A stretch of DNA of 11,580 nucleotides from Chitinophagaceae bacterium (GTDB lineage Bacteria > Bacteroidota > Bacteroidia > Chitinophagales > Chitinophagaceae), in contig JAEUVL010000248.1 in NCBI GenBank assembly GCA_016786965.1, forward strand, positions 1-11,580, in the 5' to 3' direction. Under the pieces are notes generated by a model, which was not told the DNA's origin, made no database searches, and was given only the letters and a program-made list of their open reading frames with translations. Of the stretch, positions 7,585-11,580 are shown one piece after another (positions within the stretch are counted from its first letter, which is position 1; each line of letters opens with the position of its first letter). The position numbers were made by a program, and so were the translations under genes.

Positions 7585-8007
7585 CTATTTTTTTTGTAGA
7601 TATTCCATCATATCGCCGGAGGCGATTACCGGACGGTTGGCCACATTGCCATTGTACCAGTATATCCAGGCTTTCGATATGTCGTTGTTGAAATGTACCT
7701 CTGTTACCTCCCTTCGGTACAGTTGCACTTCATCTGGTTCTACCGCTACCCCTTCGTAATCATCCAACTGACCGATGGCCCAAGAAAACTCGTGTTCATT
7801 TTTTGCCTGGTATAGCTCACCTATAATAAAACTATCATCTTCAGCAGGCACACCAGCCGGATAGCTGCCCATATCATATAGTTTACCTTTTACTTTGGCT
7901 TCGCCGATGAACTTAAAAAAACGGCTGATATATTCATACACCGGGCTGCGAAAACCACTGCGTAGTGAGCCGTACACAAAAAGCTGATATATGCCTGAAT
8001 TTGTCAT
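7585..8007 (-). CDS. Gamma-glutamylcyclotransferase / AIG2-like family protein
   Basis: A 140-residue cytoplasmic protein of the GGCT-like (AIG2/BtrG) fold. It has the substrate-loop signature FVYGSLRSG (residues 10-18), the GELY strand (63-66) and the LDDYEG motif with Glu85, the position of the catalytic acid in this family. Members cyclise gamma-glutamyl amines to 5-oxoproline plus the free amine or amino acid, but many bacterial members have no known substrate. Length is typical for single-domain members. The start ATG at 8005-8007 has an AT-rich leader without a clear Shine-Dalgarno sequence. It is the first gene of a tight group with the lipoprotein, lpxH and the propeller-like gene, and stands 68 bases from the LUD gene. 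Family assignment is good; enzyme activity is inferred. Confidence 0.88.
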   Translation of the reverse strand: MTNSGIYQLFVYGSLRSGFRSPVYEYISRFFKFIGEAKVKGKLYDMGSYPAGVPAEDDSFIIGELYQAKNEHEFSWAIGQLDDYEGVAVEPDEVQLYRREVTEVHFNNDISKAWIYWYNGNVANRPVIASGDMMEYLQKK

Positions 8008-8075
8008 ATTATAAAGATAAGCTAAGAGATCAAAAGAGAAAAGGAGGAAAAGAGAATACTCCCGTAACGATTTGC
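8008..8075. other. Intergenic gap with a 25-base pure purine/pyrimidine tract
   Basis: Bases 8032-8056 are purines only on the plus strand, so the minus-strand transcript would carry a pyrimidine-only tract about 20 bases after the LUD stop codon. No strong hairpin stands before it; only a weak GAG/CTC pairing with a TATT loop is seen. It may act as a U-rich transcription end, or as the upstream region of the cyclotransferase gene. No clear Bacteroidota promoter match was found here. Confidence 0.35.
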
Positions 8076-8717
8076 TTATCCTTCTACCAAAAATAAATAA
8101 ACCTCTTTGGGACCATGTACTCCCACTACAAGTGTTTTTTCAATGTCGGCGGTGCGGCTGGGGCCAGTCGCAAAAGTGATAAGAGAGGGCAACTGATCGC
8201 CATACTTTTCCCTGGTGCCCTGTAAGGCATCTTTCAGGTCGTACACCAACTGGTTGGTATAAGCAATGCAAATATGAACTGGCGCATACACACTGGTAGT
8301 ACGGCCGCTGAGCTGGGCCGATGACATGACAATGCTGCCTGTTCTGGCCACCAGGTACTCGCAACCAGTAATAGATACATCGCAACCAGCCAGCCCCGTT
8401 TTTATGAGCCTTTCTGATAACTGGCCTACGACTGATTCGATGAGTTTGTCTTCCAGGCAGTACACTCTTTGCCAATCTTGCTTTTTTACCAGGCTGCTGA
8501 GCTGAAAGGCCAACTCCTGCCGGTTGATGCAGTAAATGAATTTTCCCTGCAGTTTGGTGAATTGTTCAGCAAATTCCACTTCCACCTCCTGCTGTAATGG
8601 CTGAAATACCGGCTGGTTGCCTTCGCTTTGCGGAAAAGGCAAAGGCGTTGAGTGACTCAACGCCTTGCGGATCTTCTTTAAAATATTTTCTTTTGATGGA
8701 GAAACGTTCATAATCAT
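8076..8717 (-). CDS. LUD-domain protein, LutC/YkgG-like
   Basis: A protein of about 213 residues with a LUD (lactate utilisation) domain. The core from about residue 110 shows family motifs: GCEYLVARTGSIVMSSAQLSG, the SVYAPVHICIA strand, and the C-terminal ITFATGPSRTADIEKTLVVG and GVHGPKEVYLFL. In other bacteria LutC works with LutA and LutB, iron-sulfur proteins of L-lactate oxidation, but neither is here, so its role is uncertain. The start is ambiguous: TTG at 8718-8720 directly follows the ftsH stop, ATG at 8715-8717 (chosen) is two codons on the same path, and ATG at 8709-8711 is also possible. Linkage to ftsH implies co-transcription and perhaps coupled translation. A long hairpin lies about 50 bases inside the gene. 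No signal peptide; probably cytoplasmic. Confidence 0.88.
   Translation of the reverse strand: MIMNVSPSKENILKKIRKALSHSTPLPFPQSEGNQPVFQPLQQEVEVEFAEQFTKLQGKFIYCINRQELAFQLSSLVKKQDWQRVYCLEDKLIESVVGQLSERLIKTGLAGCDVSITGCEYLVARTGSIVMSSAQLSGRTTSVYAPVHICIAYTNQLVYDLKDALQGTREKYGDQLPSLITFATGPSRTADIEKTLVVGVHGPKEVYLFLVEG
8642..8666 (-). repeat. 25-base near-perfect palindrome early in the LUD gene
   Basis: AAGGCGTTGAGT (8642-8653) and its exact reverse complement ACTCAACGCCTT (8655-8666) flank one central base. In the minus-strand transcript this gives an 11-base-pair stem with a three-base loop, followed by a T-rich stretch (TTTGCCTTTTCC). It begins about 50 bases after the LUD start codon and encodes KALSHSTP. 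A second inverted repeat, CTTTGC (8626-8631) with GCAAAG (8639-8644), overlaps it by three bases, so the two hairpins compete. An attenuator or processing hairpin is possible; function is inferred. Confidence 0.55.
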
Positions 8718-8720
8718 CAA

Positions 8721-10820
8721 TTAGATAGAGGGAGCCAAGCCTATAGTGCCGGTTTGTTCACCTGTTGCCTTCTCGTCTTCCTTTTTGGGCTCCGTTTCTG
8801 CTATTGTTCCTTCCGTCACTTCAGCAACCGGAACTTCATCTGTCAATGGTTTTTTCTCTTCGAAAGGACGTTTACCTATCAGGGCCTCCACATCACTTTG
8901 AAACAACACCTCTTTTTCCAGTAGTGCATTGGCCAGCTTTTCCACATCGTCTCTTTTTTCTTTTAAGAGGTTCTTCGTTTTCTCGTATGCATCATCGATC
9001 AGTTTCCTAACCTCATGGTCGATCATTTTAGCTGTTTCATCAGAGTAGGGCTTAGTAAATGCATTCTCCTGCTGCGGATCATAAAAGCTGATATTACCTA
9101 CTTTATCATTCATACCATATACGGTAACCATTGAATAAGCTATGCGGGTAATTTGCTGCAGATCATTCTGTGCACCAGTGGAGATTTTATGGAAGAATAT
9201 CTCTTCGCTGGCACGGCCACCAAGTGTCATGCATATCTGGTCGGTCAGTTGATCAACATTATACAAGTACTGCTCTTTCGGAGTGTATTGTGCATAGCCC
9301 AGGGCGGCTGTACCTCTTGGTACGATGGTAACCTTTAACAGCGGGTAAGCATGTTCCAGGTACCAGCCACATACGGCGTGGCCTGCTTCGTGGTAGGCAA
9401 TGATCTTTTTCTCCTCGGGAGAAATGATCTTGTTCTTTTTTTCCAATCCCCCGATCACCCTGTCCACTGCATCCTGAAAATCCTGCATATCCACGGCTTC
9501 TTTATTTTTCCTGGCAGCAATGAGTGCAGCTTCGTTACATACGTTGGCAATATCTGCACCTGCAAATCCTGGTGTTTGTTCAGCCAGCTTATGTATGTCC
9601 AGTGTTTTTGATATCTTGATCGGTTTCAGGTGCACTTTGAAGATCGCTTCACGACCTACCAGGTCCGGTTTGTCGATAGTGATCTGACGGTCGAAACGGC
9701 CAGGGCGCAGTAATGCGGTATCTAATACATCCGGCCGGTTGGTAGCTGCCAGTACAATAATGCCCACATCGGTACCGAAGCCATCCATTTCCACGAGCAA
9801 TTGGTTCAGGGTGCTTTCTCTTTCATCATTACTCATCATTGCATTCTTTCCACGGGCACGACCGATGGCATCTATCTCATCTATAAATATGATACAGGGT
9901 GCTTTTTCTCTTGCCTGCTTAAACAAATCTCTTACCCGGCTGGCCCCTACGCCTACGAACATTTCCACAAAATCGGAACCGCTTAAACTAAAAAATGGTA
10001 CCTGTGCTTCACCTGCTACGGCCTTTGCCAGCAGTGTTTTACCCGTGCCGGGAGGGCCGATGAGTAAAGCGCCTTTGGGTATTTTACCACCGAGATTGGT
10101 GTATTTCTTTGGATTCTTTAAAAAGTCGACGATCTCCATTACTTCCACTTTCGCTTCATCCAAACCGGCCACATCAGCAAAGGTGATATTCACTTTTGTT
10201 CCTTTATCGAACAAGGTGGCTTTGGATTTTCCAATATTGAAGATACCGCCAGGCCCGGCGCCACCACCTGCGCCTCCGCCCATTTTGCGCATTAGCAATA
10301 TCCAGAGGCCGACGAATAGTAAAACGGGCAATAAGAATTGCAGGATTCCGCCAAACCAGTCTCTCTCGTTGTCAACATCGTTTGGAACTTTGGCAATTGC
10401 CGGATTTTCTTTGTAGAAATCATCCATGCCTTTCTTAAAAGTATCACCACTTGTTATTTTGAAACTCATGTGTGGCCCTTTTTCACTTATCCTTCCTGCA
10501 TCTTTAAGCTTAGGCTCGTTCTTCTTTCTGCCCTGGGGTGTAAGAACAACTTTTACCACTTTGCGGTTGTCAATGATCGTGTACTTTTCAACATCACCGG
10601 CTGCGATCATATTTCTAAATTCCAGCTCGGTAATCTTGGCCATATTACCTGAAAAGGTGCTGAACAACTGAAAGCCAATCAACACGGCGAATATGATTGC
10701 GTAGATCCAGTATATGCTGAAACGGGGGCCTTTTTTCGGTTCCTGATTTGGATCTCCACCCGGAGGGCGGTTAGGGAATCGAGGTGGTCTGTTTTCGTTT
10801 TTATTATTGGGGTCTGACAT
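8721..10820 (-). CDS. ftsH: ATP-dependent zinc metalloprotease FtsH
   Basis: A 699-residue membrane-anchored AAA+ protease that forms hexamers and degrades misassembled or short-lived membrane and cytosolic proteins. A Pro/Asn-rich cytoplasmic N-terminus precedes membrane helix 1 (about 35-58). A periplasmic domain follows, then helix 2 (ILQFLLPVLLFVGLWILLM, about 160-178) and a Gly-rich linker. The AAA module has Walker A GPPGTGKT (255-262), Walker B IIFIDEIDAIG (about 310-320) and the second region of homology (AATNRPDVLDTALLRPGRFDRQ). The zinc site is HEAGH (His477, Glu478, His481). The C-terminal tail after about 650 is acidic and low in complexity. Length is slightly above the E. coli enzyme (644). 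The ATG at 10818-10820 has the AT-only leader AAATAATAAT. It is 72 bases after rsfS and abuts the LUD gene. Very secure. Confidence 0.99.
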   Translation of the reverse strand: MSDPNNKNENRPPRFPNRPPGGDPNQEPKKGPRFSIYWIYAIIFAVLIGFQLFSTFSGNMAKITELEFRNMIAAGDVEKYTIIDNRKVVKVVLTPQGRKKNEPKLKDAGRISEKGPHMSFKITSGDTFKKGMDDFYKENPAIAKVPNDVDNERDWFGGILQFLLPVLLFVGLWILLMRKMGGGAGGGAGPGGIFNIGKSKATLFDKGTKVNITFADVAGLDEAKVEVMEIVDFLKNPKKYTNLGGKIPKGALLIGPPGTGKTLLAKAVAGEAQVPFFSLSGSDFVEMFVGVGASRVRDLFKQAREKAPCIIFIDEIDAIGRARGKNAMMSNDERESTLNQLLVEMDGFGTDVGIIVLAATNRPDVLDTALLRPGRFDRQITIDKPDLVGREAIFKVHLKPIKISKTLDIHKLAEQTPGFAGADIANVCNEAALIAARKNKEAVDMQDFQDAVDRVIGGLEKKNKIISPEEKKIIAYHEAGHAVCGWYLEHAYPLLKVTIVPRGTAALGYAQYTPKEQYLYNVDQLTDQICMTLGGRASEEIFFHKISTGAQNDLQQITRIAYSMVTVYGMNDKVGNISFYDPQQENAFTKPYSDETAKMIDHEVRKLIDDAYEKTKNLLKEKRDDVEKLANALLEKEVLFQSDVEALIGKRPFEEKKPLTDEVPVAEVTEGTIAETEPKKEDEKATGEQTGTIGLAPSI

Positions 10821-10892
10821 ATTATTATTTACGGTGTCCTGCTAATTAATGATTATAGTTCCAAAAAGTTTGTACGGTGATGATTTTTAACA
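10821..10892. other. Gap between rsfS and ftsH
   Basis: An AT-rich 72-base leader before ftsH. It holds a direct repeat TACGGTG at 10830-10836 and 10873-10879, 43 bases apart. No clear promoter consensus, terminator or hairpin is seen, so ftsH is most simply read as co-transcribed with rsfS, perhaps with an extra unrecognised promoter. Confidence 0.35.
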
Positions 10893-11294
10893 TTATTCGT
10901 TGTGCTCTTTAGCAGCAGCATCGCTCCACATTTCTTCCAGGCGGTAGAACTTCCTGTTGTCTGGCAGCATAACATGCACTACTACGTTCACATAGTCAAT
11001 CAGTACCCAATGAAGACTGCTATATCCTTCATGATGGTAGGGGTTTTCGCCGCATTTTTCCCGTACCTGGTATTCTACGTTTTCAGCAATGGCCCTTATC
11101 TGTGGCTGATTGCCTGCTTCGCATATAATAAAAAAATCAGCTACCGCTTCATTAATCTTCCTCAGGTCAAGGGAAATGATATTCTCTCCTTTTTTTTCCT
11201 GGATAGCTGCAATGATGGTTTTGATGATTTTTGAGCTCCTCGTTAACCTTGCTGCACTTTTCTTGCGGTTGGTCAGTGATGCCAGTTGTTCCAA
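10893..11294 (-). CDS. rsfS: Ribosome silencing factor RsfS
   Basis: A 133-residue protein of the RsfS/Iojap (YbeB) family. RsfS binds ribosomal protein uL14 on the 50S subunit and blocks subunit joining, lowering translation during starvation. The domain starts near residue 24 (KTIIAAIQEKKGENIISLDL) and contains ADFFIICEA, the HHEGYSSLHWVLIDY segment and VVVHVMLPDNRKFYRLEEMWSDA, all typical. The first ~23 residues are a basic extension (NRKKSAARLTRSSK) relative to the 105-residue E. coli protein. The start must be non-ATG: the frame between the upstream stop (11319-11321) and the domain has no ATG, and TTG at 11292-11294 is the best candidate. It diverges from birA and lies upstream of ftsH on the same strand. 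Confidence 0.93.
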   Translation of the reverse strand: MEQLASLTNRKKSAARLTRSSKIIKTIIAAIQEKKGENIISLDLRKINEAVADFFIICEAGNQPQIRAIAENVEYQVREKCGENPYHHEGYSSLHWVLIDYVNVVVHVMLPDNRKFYRLEEMWSDAAAKEHNE

Positions 11295-11404
11295 ATAATG
11301 TGAGTATTTTAGTTTGTGTTATTTTCTGGTCCGGGTGAGGCTAACAGATTGATCTGGCAGTCTTTTACCATAAACCAGTTTACTTTGTCAAAAATAGCAA
11401 TTAA
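11295..11404. promoter_or_regulatory. Divergent control region between rsfS and birA
   Basis: This 110-base region must carry the promoters of both genes. Around 11381-11396 two promoter-like -7 elements face each other. On the minus strand, 11396-11389 reads TATTTTTG, an exact TAnnTTTG match for rsfS, giving a leader of roughly 90 bases. On the plus strand, 11381-11387 reads TACTTTG, one base short of the consensus, for birA. Their inner parts form the small inverted repeat TTTG-T-CAAA. No good -33 TTTG element is found at the usual spacing for either. Promoter role is inferred from consensus and position only. Confidence 0.35.
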
Positions 11405-11580
11405 TTGCCACACCCTCCTACTCCACATATTATCGGTTCGCCATTTATTGAACTGCAATCAGTTGACAGCACCAACAACTATGCCCGGCAGCAAATACTG
11501 GCCTCAAGTCTGACAGAACGGTCTGAAAGACAGACAGGGAGGCAGCTTTTAGCCCTTCATGGCATGGCCATCTTTGCCCA
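11405..11580 (+). CDS. birA: Biotin--[acetyl-CoA-carboxylase] ligase, N-terminal part
   Basis: The first 58 codons of a biotin protein ligase, cut by the window end. The enzyme makes biotinyl-AMP and attaches biotin to a lysine of the biotin carboxyl carrier protein. The segment FIELQSVDSTNNYA holds the family's STN motif about 22 residues from the start, and HGMAIFAQ at the edge corresponds to the strand before the biotin-binding QTxGxGR loop, which lies outside. There is no N-terminal helix-turn-helix, so this is a ligase without the repressor domain. The start is TTG at 11405-11407: an in-frame TAA lies immediately before it and no ATG occurs before the STN motif. Between STN and the HG-A segment there are about 16 more residues than in E. 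coli BirA, a polar LTERSERQTGRQ insertion. Confidence 0.85.
   Translation, partial: MPHPPTPHIIGSPFIELQSVDSTNNYARQQILASSLTERSERQTGRQLLALHGMAIFA

Noticed and set aside
8140..8475. A 111-codon minus-strand frame overlapping the LUD gene
   Set aside because: It overlaps a gene with strong family motifs in another frame and its own translation looks non-natural (Arg/Cys/His-rich, no domain).
10241..10290. Gly/GC-rich repeat-like stretch in ftsH
   Set aside because: It encodes the Gly-rich linker after the second membrane helix, a normal feature of FtsH proteins of this phylum.
9739..10416. A 225-codon open frame on the plus strand, antisense to ftsH
   Set aside because: It lies entirely inside the clearly coding ftsH gene, is rich in Ser/Pro as expected for a mirror frame, and shows no recognisable domain.
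1..11580. CRISPR array, insertion sequence, tRNA or rRNA
   Set aside because: No regular repeat-spacer pattern, transposase, terminal inverted repeat pair with target duplication, or cloverleaf sequence was recognised on either strand.

Overview
The window looks like ordinary chromosomal backbone from a Bacteroidota bacterium, most likely of the Chitinophagaceae/Chitinophagia type. The pointers are a sensor kinase with two-component-regulator propellers and a Y_Y_Y domain, the order birA / rsfS / ftsH / LUD-domain gene, AT-rich translation starts with little Shine-Dalgarno sequence, and FtsH, LpxH and RsfS proteins of Bacteroidota style. This placement is inferred from protein features only. 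No mobile element, CRISPR array, rRNA or tRNA was seen.

Layout. Nearly everything reads on the minus strand, so transcription runs from right to left. At the right edge the start of birA (biotin ligase, plus strand, cut by the window end) diverges from rsfS (ribosome silencing factor). Leftwards from rsfS come ftsH (membrane AAA+ zinc protease) and a LutC/YkgG-like LUD-domain gene that begins directly at the ftsH stop codon. After a 68-base gap with a pure purine/pyrimidine tract comes a tight four-gene group: a gamma-glutamylcyclotransferase-like protein, an unknown lipoprotein, lpxH (lipid A synthesis) and an unknown exported propeller-like protein whose ATG abuts the lpxH stop. Next are an MscS-type mechanosensitive channel and a two-component pair: a 1025-residue periplasmic-propeller histidine kinase followed by a separate NarL/LuxR-type response regulator. 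The left edge holds the 3' part of a plus-strand thioredoxin-fold gene, convergent with the response regulator.

How the genes work together. The right half is housekeeping: ribosome dormancy, membrane protein quality control, biotin attachment and lipid A. The left half is envelope sensing: osmotic release through MscS and an extracytoplasmic signal sensed by the propeller kinase. The kinase and regulator are separate proteins, unlike the single-chain hybrid systems common in this phylum.

I see no convincing undescribed multi-gene system. The most interesting signals are RNA- or DNA-level structures: three tandem inverted repeats filling much of the kinase/regulator gap (1052-1116), a nearly perfect 25-base palindrome early in the LUD gene (8642-8666), and an 11-base-arm inverted repeat in the kinase gene (2992-3027). 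Other points are non-ATG starts on birA, rsfS and lpxH, a mirrored promoter-like element between birA and rsfS, and an unusual insertion near the N-terminus of BirA.
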